A DNA stretch of 64,000 bases from Lewinellaceae bacterium (GTDB lineage Bacteria > Bacteroidota > Bacteroidia > Chitinophagales > Saprospiraceae): contig JACJYB010000016.1 of assembly GCA_020636355.1 (NCBI GenBank), positions 44,936 through 108,935 on the forward strand, given 5' to 3'. The notes beneath the pieces are model-generated. The model ran no database searches. It had not been told where the DNA came from and saw only the letters and a program-made list of their open reading frames with translations. Numbering within the stretch: the stretch's first letter is position 1; the number at the start of each line of letters is the position of its first letter. The translations under genes were made by a program, and so were the position numbers. Shown in pieces: positions 1 through 10,800 of the stretch.

Positions 1-344
1 TGTTCAGCCAATTTAGAGGTAAAAACAGTTAACAAATATGCGTCTAAATTTCCAGCATCTATATTTCCACCCCTATTAAAGATAACTACCGGATAGAGTC
101 CTTCTTTTTTTGGCTCTAATATCATTCCCTTAACAATTAAACCATCACTTAGGTATGTAATAGCATAGAAATCAAGTTTATTCAAATGCTTATATTCAAC
201 TTTTAAAGTATCATTTTCAGAAAGCTTGTACCAATATGGTGATGAACTGATGTCAATTAATTTTTTAGATAATATTTTCCCGTTTTGACCATATGTAAAA
301 GTCGATAGAAATAGTAAATAACTTGCTATTAAAACTCTATTCAT
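1..344 (-). CDS. Partial exported alpha/beta hydrolase (N-terminal part only)
   Basis: The reading frame starts at the ATG whose last base on the plus strand is 344 and runs off the left edge of the window, so only about 114 residues are visible. It begins with a signal peptide (MNRVLIASYLLFLSTFTYGQ). Further on, the pattern GLIVKGMILEPKKEGLYPVV followed by IFNRGG resembles the first strands and oxyanion-hole region of prolyl-oligopeptidase/dienelactone-hydrolase type alpha/beta hydrolases. The nucleophile and the rest of the catalytic triad lie outside the window. A secreted or periplasmic peptidase or esterase is the likely role. The family call rests on the N-terminal third alone. Confidence 0.65.
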   Translation of the reverse strand, partial: MNRVLIASYLLFLSTFTYGQNGKILSKKLIDISSSPYWYKLSENDTLKVEYKHLNKLDFYAITYLSDGLIVKGMILEPKKEGLYPVVIFNRGGNIDAGNLDAYLLTVFTSKLAE

Positions 345-394
345 CGGTGTATAATATGTATTATAAAGCAGATGGTTAACATATCTTCATGTAC

Positions 395-705
395 ATCTTA
401 GATACTTAGATTTGATTTTAACACGGATATTCTTATCTACCTTCAAATATACTTTCTTCAAAGATTCCTAAAAATACATTACGACTATAGACATTCCAAA
501 TAAATTCAATCACTTATTCAATTTCCCGATAATTTTGAATGGCTAGTCTAATGGTATCATCACCCGTTAGTCATTGCTGAATAAAGTGTTGTTTTAGTCA
601 GACTCGAGATTGTCAGCATAAATTAACCTTTTAGCCAAAATAGAACTTTCGAAAATGTCAACTATGTGCCTTAACTGTACCTGCTTGAAGATAACGTCCT
701 GGGGA
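395..705 (-). repeat. Degenerate copy A of an unrecognised dispersed sequence
   Basis: Read on the minus strand, this segment aligns by eye with 2490-2800 over roughly 300 bp. Both have the same order of landmarks: GTVKAHS-stop here against GTAKAQS-stop there, then AAAACAACA, then GTGTCTAT-like blocks, then an AT-rich LKE/LKV-type tail. Frame is lost at several points, so this copy is not a gene now. A 89-codon open frame at 658-927 lies just upstream (minus strand) and its last residues form part of the similarity; it resembles no family I know and is probably a remnant. The rest of 345-1076 shows no convincing gene. Confidence 0.4.
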
Positions 706-1076
706 TATCCACTGGACAGGACCGGCACCATCACAACACAGGTTCTCCAAGCAGCCAACTAAAAGATAGTTAGACCAGTCTGCCGGAAAAGCAGGGAATA
801 CCTCAGGATCAATAGAACGCTTGCTTGTATTTGGGTAGTTCGATTTTGCCTCCTTGTAATTTGAGTGAAAATCTATTTTTCTCTTTAAAACCAAGTAGAT
901 TGTCACGCGGGAAACTTGCCCGATCAATCGAGGAAAATCCGGTAAAAAGAAGATCGTTATGAGTTTAGACTAATATTTCTTTACCCTCTCACATTATAAT
1001 ACTAGATTAAATAGTAATGTGTAGTTGGTTTTTAACTTAGCGCTTGTCAACACTTAATTTTTTTGAACCTCATTAC

Positions 1077-2318
1077 TTATTCTTCCAATTTCTCAAGTTT
1101 TTCTTTTGTAATAGTTAATCCACTATTTAATGTGAGTGCTTTTTTGTAGTTTTCTATTGCTTTAACTTTGTTGTCTATTGCCCTATAATAATCACCGTAG
1201 GAATCATACGCATTATAACTATCCGGGTAATTCTTAACATTCATTTCAAAAAAATCACCGGCTTTAGTGAGTTGTTTCATAATCAGGAGTTGATAACCAA
1301 ACATATTCATAAGCGTTTCCGGCGGAAAAACTTTATAGCCATAAATCTTTGAAACATTTTCAGCATAATGATTTTCGATCATTGCTGCCAGGTTAAAAGT
1401 AGTATCAAATAGATATTTGGTTGATAATTCGAATTGAAAACCTTTAAAAATAAACCGCAGGGCATCGTATTCAGTAATCATAGCTGCAGAATTATGATCA
1501 TCATCAGGGTAATATTTACTGGCATACCGCAAATCCTTTGGATGATCGGCTTTAATAAAATCATCCAGCTCTAAGATAGACCGTATATGCCTTGATTCTG
1601 AGGTAGTATCATTTCTTACTGTGCTAATATCCATGCCATCTTCAAGTGTATTGGCTATGCCAAGGTATAGTGTTTTCCCTTTGAAATTTTCAGTGGAAAG
1701 TGTATTCTCTACCGTTTTAAGAAAGGTGGCTTTATTCCACCACATACTGGGATCAATACAGATATAGCTTGTGAACAATTTTGGATGATTGACTACGGCA
1801 TTCATGACCATCAACCCGCCAAGTGAATGCCCTATAAATATCCTATAAGGTGCCGTGGGATAAATAGAATCAATATACGGTATCAATTCTTTTTCTATAA
1901 AAGACATAAACTTTTCTCCTCCGCCTGAAATTTTTATCATACTACTATCTTCTACAAATGGTGGATCAATAGCAGATTTAGTTGGCGTAAGGTCTCTTGT
2001 TCTGTTTGTGTTCGGAATGCCTACTACGATCATATCAGGACTTACAGGATTGGCACTGCTGTGATTCATTCGTTCTATCATACCAACTACTGAAGAAAAA
2101 TGATCGTCTCCATCCAGCAAATAAACTACAGGATATCGGACAGAAGAAAATAATCCTACCGGGTCACTTTCAGGAACATGTACCCAAATCTTTCTTTTCT
2201 CATTCAGAATCTTTGATTGCACACTGTCAACCGTCCCGATGATTATCCTATTATCTGTTTGGGCGATTGCTATTGCATAAGCGCATGTTATAATGACAAA
2301 GAGAAAATACTTATTCAT
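1077..2318 (-). CDS. Exported esterase (PF00756-like) with C-terminal TPR
   Basis: 413 residues from the preferred ATG at 2318, which gives a clean signal peptide (MNKYFLFVIITCAYAIAIAQ); an in-frame start 33 bases upstream would bury it. The body is a putative esterase of the IroE/Fes/antigen-85 class: YPVVYLLDGD early, then the nucleophile elbow FIGHSLGGL, with a candidate late histidine in DDDHNS. The last 60 residues (NAYDSYGDYYRAIDNKVKAI) form a tetratricopeptide hairpin, a combination common in Bacteroidota esterases of this class. It probably hydrolyses an ester in the periplasm; the substrate is unknown. The flanking sequence on both sides is decayed and AT-rich, so the gene stands alone. 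Confidence 0.8.
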   Translation of the reverse strand: MNKYFLFVIITCAYAIAIAQTDNRIIIGTVDSVQSKILNEKRKIWVHVPESDPVGLFSSVRYPVVYLLDGDDHFSSVVGMIERMNHSSANPVSPDMIVVGIPNTNRTRDLTPTKSAIDPPFVEDSSMIKISGGGEKFMSFIEKELIPYIDSIYPTAPYRIFIGHSLGGLMVMNAVVNHPKLFTSYICIDPSMWWNKATFLKTVENTLSTENFKGKTLYLGIANTLEDGMDISTVRNDTTSESRHIRSILELDDFIKADHPKDLRYASKYYPDDDHNSAAMITEYDALRFIFKGFQFELSTKYLFDTTFNLAAMIENHYAENVSKIYGYKVFPPETLMNMFGYQLLIMKQLTKAGDFFEMNVKNYPDSYNAYDSYGDYYRAIDNKVKAIENYKKALTLNSGLTITKEKLEKLEE

Positions 2319-2489
2319 TTGGTAAAAATTATATGAGATGAAATGAAGCAAGGTATATTATTTCAGGAAGGTATGGCTTTTTCAGCGGTTGATAGAGAAA
2401 AGAAGTGGACAAATTTACACAGCCGCTCGGTGTATTGTTAGGAGTTGCACAATAATTGTATAATAAGACAGTTTACAATTCTATAGCAA

Positions 2490-2800
2490 CGCCTTGACAC
2501 TTAAATTTGATTAAATCAGCGATATTGCTCTCTTCTTTCAAATTTTCTTTCATCAATGTATTCTAAAATGTACTTACGGTAATAGACACTCTAAATGGTT
2601 TCATCCATTTGTTCTGCTGCAAAGATTTAAATGGTTCTCCACTCACGGTATAATCTCCCGGTAGCCTAGATACATAAATTGTTGTTTTTATTCCATGCCC
2701 CATTGGGATTGCCAACTCGCGTTTAATCTTATCGGGCAAATTAGAGCTTTTATAAAGTGTCAACTTTGTGCTTTGGCTGTACCTTCTGATTGATACTGTT
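2490..2800 (-). repeat. Degenerate copy B of the dispersed sequence
   Basis: This is the best preserved of the three copies. On the minus strand it contains a 66-codon open frame (2563-2763) ending in FRVSITVSTF. After that stop, another frame continues with KENLKEESNIADLIKFKC. Copy A (395-705) has a matching layout, and copy C (3795-3870) has NLKEEINIKDYIKSKC followed by a stop at the same place. The protein resembles no family I recognise. The shared tail suggests remnants of paralogous genes rather than chance similarity. Nothing else is seen in the 610 bp between 2319 and 2928. Confidence 0.4.
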
Positions 2801-2928
2801 TAGGCTGGTATGATTAATGCGGATTTCGAAGCATTTCTTTATCAACCGTAGATATTTTCAATAAATGTAATGAAGTTGAATCGACCACATTGCCTCGCAG
2901 TACGTAAGGCCTGGTATTGTACAATTGT

Positions 2929-3423
2929 TTAATTTATCTTGTAAACTTTATACCTTACACCACCTTCAATTAATTCACCAACACCAACGGCAATTATATA
3001 ATTCAACCAAGCATACTTTTCCGAAGAAGTTTCAAATACTGGATTAGTTCTGAAATAATAACTTCCATCAGCATTCCAATGAATAAAACCTCCGTAATGA
3101 GTATATATTTTTTCACCTTCATTGGTTTCTAAAACTGCTCTAACATCTAATTTTTCTGTTGAAGAATCAATCTTTATCACCCAATCTCCACCGTTAGGCA
3201 ATACTTTTCCATTTATCTCAGGTCCCCTGAAGGTTCCTCCAGATACAGGATAAATAGTACGCTTCCCCATTGGAGTATCACCAATTTCTATCGGTTCATC
3301 CAACCAAGCTGTCATCTCAAACAAAAGTTCATGTTTTAACCCAAGTTCTTGACTCCGAACGGTGAAAGGGACAAGGAAAATTGAAAAGAATAATATAAAA
3401 AATATAGCCTCTAATTTATGCAT
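2929..3423 (-). CDS. DUF3237 family protein, exported
   Basis: 164 residues. The N-terminus is a signal peptide (MHKLEAIFFILFFSIFLVPF... RSQ). The mature part matches the DUF3237 (UPF0311) pattern: GGTFRGPEINGKVLPNGGDW, then an aliphatic strand with KLDVRAVLETNEGEKIY, then YFRTNPVFET and a closing LNYIIAVGVG. Members are small beta-barrel proteins with no settled biochemical role. Most lack a signal peptide, so an exported version is slightly unusual. There is no operon partner; AT-rich non-coding DNA lies on both sides. Confidence 0.8.
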   Translation of the reverse strand: MHKLEAIFFILFFSIFLVPFTVRSQELGLKHELLFEMTAWLDEPIEIGDTPMGKRTIYPVSGGTFRGPEINGKVLPNGGDWVIKIDSSTEKLDVRAVLETNEGEKIYTHYGGFIHWNADGSYYFRTNPVFETSSEKYAWLNYIIAVGVGELIEGGVRYKVYKIN

Positions 3424-3897
3424 GTCCTTATGTTTATTTCATTATTCAACTTATGTACACGGGAGTCTGTATATCAACTCCGGTATAATTTACCATTTGC
3501 AATGTCCTAACTCTAGTCGTGTCAGTAGTATGTAATCCAATATAGTCAAAAAAGCGACCTTTAGGCACTTGGTGGATACTGAAAATCAAAGTATGGACCA
3601 GCCGGTGGTCTGGCAGGCTCCGTTCTCTTAAGGACTTACGTAGTCAAGGGTAATACAACTTCACTAAGAATGAATTCCTTGCCTTTTAATAACGGGCAAT
3701 TCAAATCCTATTGTGTTTTGTAAGTTCCGTATGGTGCCAGTCCGACTATCTTTTGCGGGCTTTGCGTTCAGGGAAGGCTACACAAGGTATATAGTTAACA
3801 CTTAGATTTGATATAATCTTTGATATTAATCTCTTCCTTCAAATTAACTTAAATCAAAGTATCTTTAAAGTAGGGTTAGTGGCTGTGGTTTTCAATT
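3424..3897. other. Intergenic region with degenerate copy C
   Basis: 474 bp without a supportable gene. Near its right end (about 3795-3870, minus strand) is a short third copy of the dispersed sequence, reading NLKEEINIKDYIKSKC followed by a stop. No promoter, terminator or RNA could be assigned in the rest. Confidence 0.4.
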
Positions 3898-4425
3898 CTA
3901 TTTAATTCGGAAAATATGGAGTCGCTTTAGTACAATAGTACTCAATACAGCGTATAGTGTTCCAAAAGCCATACATACGAACATGTAGATAAAACCTCTG
4001 ATAGCTGGATTTAATTTTGTCACAGCCATGGAATCGAGAATGTCTTCTTTAGAAAATTCGGAGCTATTTGAGGCAAGCTCCTGTCTATAATACTCGAGTA
4101 CTTGGGAAGAAAGGTCTGGAACAATATAATTGTTAAGGATGATAATGTAAAGTGTATATAATGCCCCACTTAAGAGTCCGGCTAATATGCCTATTTTTAA
4201 TGTTTGTCGCAATGAAAAAGAGGACGGGTCAAGTTTTCTAAACCTGGATACAGCAAAAAATACAGACAATGCAAATATTGTCCAATATACATAGTTTAGT
4301 GATTGTTCGTTTCGAACAATCATACCTGTTTTATATCGTATGATGCCAATGCTGATCACCACTATGCCCAAGATTGTGCCGAGCAGCATTCCAATTTTAA
4401 TTGGGATATTTTTGTTTTGTATCAT
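3898..4425 (-). CDS. DUF4199 membrane protein
   Basis: 175 residues from the ATG at 4425. The open frame extends 27 codons further upstream, but that extension (MRMERRCGKPSQ...) is basic and unlike the family, whereas MIQNKNIPIKIGMLLGTILG starts directly at the first membrane helix. Four hydrophobic segments are visible: near the start, around YVYWTIFALSVFFAV, around IGILAGLLSGALYTLYIIIL, and around GFIYMFVCMAFGTLYAVLST. This is the DUF4199 layout found in Bacteroidota, including an acidic loop (SSEFSKEDILDSM) between helices 3 and 4. Function is unknown. It is an inner-membrane protein with no obvious partner. Confidence 0.75.
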   Translation of the reverse strand: MIQNKNIPIKIGMLLGTILGIVVISIGIIRYKTGMIVRNEQSLNYVYWTIFALSVFFAVSRFRKLDPSSFSLRQTLKIGILAGLLSGALYTLYIIILNNYIVPDLSSQVLEYYRQELASNSSEFSKEDILDSMAVTKLNPAIRGFIYMFVCMAFGTLYAVLSTIVLKRLHIFRIK

Positions 4426-4801
4426 GAAATTAATAATTTCAAACAAGCGGTTTACCTTTCGAATCGACGCTTGCGACGGTTTGCCGCATCGTCTTTCCAT
4501 CCTCACTGATGATCTTGTGTATTGTTAGCGTTTGCTTGCCGTTTAGCATAGCAGTTACGTACCACTCTCTGGGCGAAACGCGGAATGAACATATAGTCCA
4601 ATGATATGATCAATAATTTTTTTGGAATATCTCTACAGGGATTCTTTGCCTTTTTTTGCAGAGCGTAGAATGGTCAGCAACACACTCTTCAAGATCACGG
4701 TCAATAAAATAAAGCAAGTCACTTCGCATTTGCAACATCCGTTCAATAGCATTTCCAGGACGAGACACAAATCTGAAATCTGAAATATCAAATCTCAAAT
4801 C
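4426..4801. other. Intergenic region, no convincing gene
   Basis: 376 bp between the DinB-like gene and the DUF4199 gene. A 62-codon minus-strand frame (4610-4798) begins in a low-complexity run of alternating GAT/TTT words next to the dinB-like stop codon. I could not relate it to a family and do not call it a gene. Confidence 0.4.
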
Positions 4802-5329
4802 TCACTTCCCTCCCTTCTGCTCCAGATCCACATCCGCATAGAATCCCATATCCATATCCTGCAGGGCCTTGGTGTAAAATACAATCTGGCCGGTATGGTA
4901 GGAGAAATGCTCCGTGACGTGGATCAGGATACTTACACCGTCCAGTTCGTAACATTGCACTGGCCGCACCTCCAGCAGGTCCTTGACATGGAGCCGATCC
5001 AGCACCTGGTGGACCTCATCCATGGTTTTCCACAACATCGTCAGCAACTCCTGCGCGGAAGCACCGTACTGGGTGGAGAATTCGACCGAACGCTGCCGGG
5101 AGTCCGGCTGCCGGCCGAGACCGGATAAAATGTATTGCCGGACATTGCCATTGAGATGCAGCAATAAGTTGCCTATGGAATTGCTATGTGTGTTCGGACG
5201 CTGCCATATAGCTGCTTCCGGCAATACAGAAAGACATTTTTCAATACGGGGAAGAGACTCCTGCATCAAGCGCACCTTGACATCGGCGATGATGCGGTTT
5301 GCCAGTACCTGGGCCTGATCCATCTTCAT
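4802..5329 (-). CDS. DinB-like (DUF1572-type) putative metal-dependent protein
   Basis: 175 residues, the usual size for the DinB/YfiT four-helix-bundle superfamily. The three histidines of the metal site are recognisable: H58 in LLLHLNGN, and H141 and H145 in VTEHFSYHTGQI. The HxxxH motif followed by GQI is typical. Family members include bacillithiol or mycothiol S-transferases and uncharacterised DNA-damage-induced proteins; the actual substrate cannot be read from sequence. It lies 7 bp downstream of the response regulator gene on the same strand and may be co-transcribed with it. Confidence 0.8.
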   Translation of the reverse strand: MKMDQAQVLANRIIADVKVRLMQESLPRIEKCLSVLPEAAIWQRPNTHSNSIGNLLLHLNGNVRQYILSGLGRQPDSRQRSVEFSTQYGASAQELLTMLWKTMDEVHQVLDRLHVKDLLEVRPVQCYELDGVSILIHVTEHFSYHTGQIVFYTKALQDMDMGFYADVDLEQKGGK

Positions 5330-5336
5330 TTAATGG

Positions 5337-6059
5337 TTAATTGGACGAAACCTCTTCTCCGCGCACCTGCAACTGAAAGCCATTGCCATGGATGTTCACA
5401 ATCTCGATGTTAGGATCATCCTTCAGGTACTTACGCAATTTTGTAACGAATACGTCCATACTCCGGGCGGTGAAATAATTATCTTCTTTCCAGATCTTAT
5501 TTAACGCTTCCGACCGGGGCAGGATATCATTTTTATACATACAAAACATGCGCAAAAGCTCGGCTTCTTTAGGCGACAGTTTGTGCTGTTCTTCAGACTT
5601 GGTAAATGTCAATATCCTCAACGGATAATTGAAATGATAATCACCGATCTTAAATTCACGGATTTCTTCCCGGGGATCTGCCGGTTTCTGGCTTCTCTTT
5701 AAGATCGCCTGGATCCGATAAAGCAGTTCTTCGGAATTAAACGGTTTGGCGATGTAGTCGTCGGCCCCAATTTTGAAGCCTTGCAACACATCATCCTTTA
5801 AAGTTTTTGCAGTCAGGAAGATCAGCGGCATTTCACCATCCTGCTCGCGAATTTCTTTACCTAAAGTAAATCCATCTTTCTTGGGCATCATGACATCGAG
5901 GATACACAGGTCGTAGTCGCTGCGCTTAAACTGCTGCCACCCATCCATACCATCGGTGGCCAATGTGACATCATAGTCGTGCATTTCAAGATAAGAACGG
6001 AGGACGTCTCCGAAGTTCTGATCATCTTCTACTAGGAGTATTCGGTTATTTGCAGCCAT
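5337..6059 (-). CDS. OmpR-family response regulator (RprY-like)
   Basis: 240 residues. The receiver domain (1-120) has the acidic pocket E11-D12-D13, the phosphoacceptor D55 in LCILDVMMP, and K105 in DDYIAKPF. A winged-helix transcriptional effector domain follows (about 135-230), ending in the typical MDVFVTKLRKYLKDDPNIEI recognition helix and wing. The gene is 58 bp downstream of the sensor kinase on the same strand, so the two form a cognate pair. The overall form matches Bacteroidota RprX/RprY systems, which are linked to stress responses, but the signal and regulon here are unknown. Confidence 0.93.
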   Translation of the reverse strand: MAANNRILLVEDDQNFGDVLRSYLEMHDYDVTLATDGMDGWQQFKRSDYDLCILDVMMPKKDGFTLGKEIREQDGEMPLIFLTAKTLKDDVLQGFKIGADDYIAKPFNSEELLYRIQAILKRSQKPADPREEIREFKIGDYHFNYPLRILTFTKSEEQHKLSPKEAELLRMFCMYKNDILPRSEALNKIWKEDNYFTARSMDVFVTKLRKYLKDDPNIEIVNIHGNGFQLQVRGEEVSSN

Positions 6060-6117
6060 AAGCTCTAATTTAATTACATAACGAGATTTCTTAACATTTC
6101 ATATACGGGTCCATGAT

Positions 6118-7575
6118 TTATGCCGCCTGACTCCGGGGGAAATAAAGTGTGAAGCTGCTGCCTTTACCCAGCTCGCTTTTGACTTCTACATCCCCGTTAT
6201 GCGCATTCATCATGGCTTTCACATAACTCAAACCCAGCCCGAATCCTTTGATATCGTGCAGATTGCCGGTAGGTACCCGGTAAAACTTCTCAAACACATG
6301 CTTTCTTGCTTCCTTACTCAATCCGATGCCGTTGTCCCTGACGGTAACGATCACACCATTCTTGTGATTAGCCGTACTGACCGTAATCTCTGGTGTATCT
6401 ACCGTATACTTGTTCGCATTATCCAGCAAATTGTGGATCATGTTGGAAATATGGGTTACATCACCCTCAACGATGGGATCATTTGCCTCCAATACAGAAG
6501 AAACCATTCCACCCCTTTTCTCCACCTGGAGATTGATGTGATCCACTGCGTCCCGCACAATATCATGGAGATTGACCGATGACAGTTTGAGCTCCATATT
6601 TTTCTTGTCGATCTGTGCCATCTGCAACACTTTTTCCACCTGGCTTAACATACGGGCATTCTCCTGTTTGATGACGCCTATGAATCGTTTGACCTTATCG
6701 TTGTTACTTAAGATCATTGGGGAAAGAATGCTGTCCGTCGCTAATGAAATGGTCGCGATGGGGGTCTTGAATTCGTGGGTCATGTTGTTGATAAAATCCG
6801 TTTTGATCTCGGAGATCTTCTTCTGACGAAAGATGACATAGACCGTGTACGAAAAGCACAATAAGATGAGCGATGTAAAAAACACCGACGCCATCACAAA
6901 CGGATAGATGTTTCTCCATACAAAACGACTCCGTAGTGGAAAAAAGATCTTGAGCATTCCCGGGGGATTTTTGACCAATTCGGAAGCAAAAAGATTGACT
7001 TCATACTTCGAATTGTATAAACTTTCATCCGGTGGCGCCTGGCTCATCTGGGCATCCGTCTCCGGAAATACGTGGCGGCCGTCCAGGATGATGAAGCTGT
7101 TTTTCGCTTTTTCAAAGACACCATAGCGGTATTCAATGCCAATGCCAGCATCATGCAGCGCGTTTTCGATGTAGGCATCCAGGTCATCCAGTTTGATCCG
7201 TTCAGCCAGGGCAATATTTTCCAGCTTCCGGCGGGCGAGTAACGTGGACGAAAATTTATACAAATCACCTATCGGTGCTATTGCTGTAGAATCTCCAACG
7301 ATCGGCTTAGTGATCACGCCTTCTTCCTTCCATTTGCTTAGGGAAGGCTGATTGAGTTGAATTCCGGCATTCAGGTTGGGAATGGTGTTGTAAAAAGAGG
7401 CTTCATCATCATCCAGCTTCTGTGCGATTTGCCGCAAAGCAGTAAACACATTATCATCGAACTTCTGTTCGTTTTCACGGAGTGACAACTGAATCCAATA
7501 AACCTGGACAAAGACGCTGCCCAGCAATGCGGCACTCATGACCACAATGATGATCCAGATCTTGCTTTTATCCAT
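6118..7575 (-). CDS. Sensor histidine kinase (RprX-like)
   Basis: 485 residues. The layout is TM1 (about 7-29), a 195-residue periplasmic sensor region without a recognisable domain, TM2 (about 224-248), a HisKA dimerisation domain with the phosphorylated histidine H267 in NNMTHEFKTP, and a HATPase domain with the N-box (NLLDNANKY), G1 box (DNGIGL) and G2 box (GFGLGLSYV). It phosphorylates the adjacent response regulator. The upstream gap to sprA (7576-7861) should hold the promoter; no clear element was picked out. Confidence 0.93.
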   Translation of the reverse strand: MDKSKIWIIIVVMSAALLGSVFVQVYWIQLSLRENEQKFDDNVFTALRQIAQKLDDDEASFYNTIPNLNAGIQLNQPSLSKWKEEGVITKPIVGDSTAIAPIGDLYKFSSTLLARRKLENIALAERIKLDDLDAYIENALHDAGIGIEYRYGVFEKAKNSFIILDGRHVFPETDAQMSQAPPDESLYNSKYEVNLFASELVKNPPGMLKIFFPLRSRFVWRNIYPFVMASVFFTSLILLCFSYTVYVIFRQKKISEIKTDFINNMTHEFKTPIATISLATDSILSPMILSNNDKVKRFIGVIKQENARMLSQVEKVLQMAQIDKKNMELKLSSVNLHDIVRDAVDHINLQVEKRGGMVSSVLEANDPIVEGDVTHISNMIHNLLDNANKYTVDTPEITVSTANHKNGVIVTVRDNGIGLSKEARKHVFEKFYRVPTGNLHDIKGFGLGLSYVKAMMNAHNGDVEVKSELGKGSSFTLYFPRSQAA

Positions 7576-7861
7576 ATACCGGGCTTCTTGAACTCAAATT
7601 TAACATATGTTAAGACGCTTGCGCAATCATTTTCCGCAAGACAACCTTTGGTTTTAACATGACTTTAACCCATTGTGAATCCCCATGCTGCCTGGTCCGG
7701 TCAAACCGGTTTAAATGCAACCATGGTTTACACACGGTAAATCCCAACCTTATCCGAATGAATGCTTTATAGATCTGAGTGAAACAGCAGGTATTGCTAC
7801 TATTCCACCAAGTTATTAAAAGTCCTTCAATTTATCACGAACATCAAATAGCTCATGATCC

Positions 7862-10800
7862 TTAATCCAGTTCCAGACGTACCCGGATGCCTCCCTGTAT
7901 CCTGGTGATCGGATATCCCAGCGAGGTTTTGGGTTGGGTCTGACTATAATCAACAAATAATCTCAGGTTGAGGTTATTGTTGACCTGATAATCCACTGAT
8001 GGCGCAATGGAAATGGTCTTGGTTCCCCTCGTCGGCTCACTCTGATTTTGATCCAGAATGTGGTTGATGGTAACATCGTCCCGCAAAGAGTAATCAAAAC
8101 GGAAATTCAAGTCATTGCCTTTCACCTTCTTTGGTGCCCCCTGGGGAGTGGTCCCTCCCGTAGACGAACTATTGCTGCGCTGGCGGGTCGTACGCCGGTT
8201 CTTCTGTCTGGTGAGGAACGGTATATTGACATCGTGAAGTGAATAACCCACGCCAAGTGTTGTTTGTTTGGTATTGCTTTCTATCAACTGAAAGTCGATC
8301 AGGTTCAGGGCCAGATTCCGGGTATTCGCCATATTGAAGGCCATGGTGATGTCATTCTTGGTTTTAACATCCACACCGATAAGCGGATTAAATCCTTCCG
8401 AAATCACCACACTGGGAATCTCAAATCGGGAATAGTAGTTCTGAGTAAGCGGATTGATGTTGTTGATACTGAGTGGGTCTTCAAAGAAGTAATCCACATC
8501 GGTATTGTAAGACGAAACCGTCACCGATCCCTGATAGCCGTGCGTTAATGTTAATCCCGCCAGCCAGTCCGAGAACCATTTCAGTTTCTGGAGACCATTA
8601 TAGGTCACCTGCCAGTTTGGTCGCGGCATCACCTTGAACACATCGAGATTGACTGCGTCCGGAGATTCGCCGGTATAGGCCGATAAGAAGGCGGGAATAA
8701 GGACATCACTCTGATACCGGCCATACCCATAGGCATAGTCTGGTTCTTTTGGATTGGTGCCTGTACCGATCCGGTGGGAAATGACTTCCCGGGTGGATTC
8801 GAAGCCCATGAACTTCTGGATCAACGCTTCGGTCTCGTTATCAAACAAGCCATTCAACACCAAATAGGAGACGGTGTAGGTACCGACATCCCGTGGCAAT
8901 TGATGCATGTAGTTGTATTCTCCGTAATCGCAGTTCCGGTAGAATTCCGAGTGGTTTTCCGTGTAGTTGCGGTTTGCGGTCACGTCGATCTGCAGGTCGG
9001 GAATTGGTTCCAGGGTGACTTGTCCGTCGATCCTCTGATTTTTATTCCGGATGAATTCATCGTTGATGAATGGACTGTTGGTAATGAGATGGTTGGCGCC
9101 CATATCATCCAGCCAGCTGTCTGACGGAGTAAATCCGGCTACATAAGACCAACCAGGTTCAGCAAAGCCGCGTGAGAGGCCGAGCATGGTCGGTGTCTGA
9201 TTAAATCCGGGCACCACCGAGCTTACCGTTTCCTGATAATTAAACCGCGCTCGTCGCACCAGCAAAAGGGGCCGGATAAGCACTTTCTCGAAGGCAGTAA
9301 CTTCCCGGTCTTTTGGTACTTTTTCTTTGGCCTTACCCCGGGCTGTTGTATCCTGGGGTGCCGACCGGGTGGTCGAACGTCTCAGGTTGGTATTCCGTCG
9401 ATTTTTATTACCGTTTATTTTTGACAGATAATTCCACTTATTGTAGAATGCCTCAAAGTTCATGTCGGCCGAAACACTCCGGGTCTGGCTGTTTTGTAAG
9501 ATATTGCCCAACGAATCCACGTTCAGCGCACGGGCACTCCAGGAGTATTGTGCTCCGAGCGTACCCCGAAGATTGATCCAGTCGATGATCGGGATGCTCT
9601 TCGTCGGTGCTGTATAGCTGAGATTTACATTATGCATGTAGTTTTTATTCCGCCCGAAATGCTTCAGATTATTCCAGATGGAGTCCCGGCGGTATTGGGT
9701 GGAAATCCTGGTGCCTGCAAACCGGTCAATGTACTCATCCGGCTCATCCACCACAGCATTGGTTTCCGCATTGAAATTCAGTTTCAGCGACTTGGCCAGA
9801 TCCCATTGCAAAGCAAAGGAGCGATCAAGCAGGAAGCGTTTGTTGAACCAGGTCCGGAATACCGGGTCTGAGAAGCGATAATCCTTCTCTCCGAATACCC
9901 GGTTAAGGGTAATGTTAGCGCCGAAAGTATTCGGTATCGGATTAAAGTTGAAATCCTTGATTGGTTTTAACCACTTGCTATCCCCGATGTTCTTGAACGG
10001 TTCGATGTAGTTCGTACGGCGGCTGTAATTGTATTCTAATTCCGCCCGGTGGTTGACTACTTTATCCTGAGCAATGATGGGATTCTGATTGTTTTGCTCC
10101 GAATATGCATAGGTAGCACTTAAGTTCTCGACATCCCATGGCTTCGGTTTATCCTGGGCGTTTTTGCGGACTTTACGGACATTGGTCAGATTTACGCTGG
10201 TGATCGTGGACTTATCGATAGCCTGACTTCGGATAGAGTCCCGAGCAGCGGGATCATCAGCATCCGCCAGTTTATCCTTTAACCGCACGTCCAGATCGTA
10301 GGGATCATATTTGGGTGTCGATACGGCATTGCCATACTGGGCAAACAGCGGTATGCGCAAGGTGGTATTTTCTTTCAGGAATTTGTCCAGCTGGATATTC
10401 GCACTGACATTGTATTCGACATGTGTCTCCTGAGAGCGTTGATCCACACGCTGATCCATGCTTCCCCACCCGATGGTATTAAAATTTCCCGCCAGCGATA
10501 TACTTCCCACATCGGCAAGCTGAAAATCCATCCTTGCCAATCCGGCTACACCACCCTGTTCGTTCAGTCCGGTCACCCGTAATTCATTTATCCATACCTC
10601 TGCACAGAGCATTCTCGGCGGTATTTCATCTTCATCTACCGAAGGGTTGCGCAATCCGATCATAATCGTTTTGACCAGCCCCAGGTTTGGACTACCCTTT
10701 ATCTTCATGACAAATGAACCCAGCGTGGTGTCCGTACGACTGAACTCAGGAGAGGTGGAGATATAAACGTCATTAATGGGTACCCCTGCCCTATCCCGTT

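Noticed and set aside
658..927. 89-codon minus-strand frame
   Set aside because: Its end overlaps the decayed repeat copy A and it has no family likeness; treated as a remnant, not a gene.
4610..4798. 62-codon minus-strand frame after the DinB-like gene
   Set aside because: It starts in low-complexity AT-rich words and resembles no family; no evidence of coding beyond an open frame.
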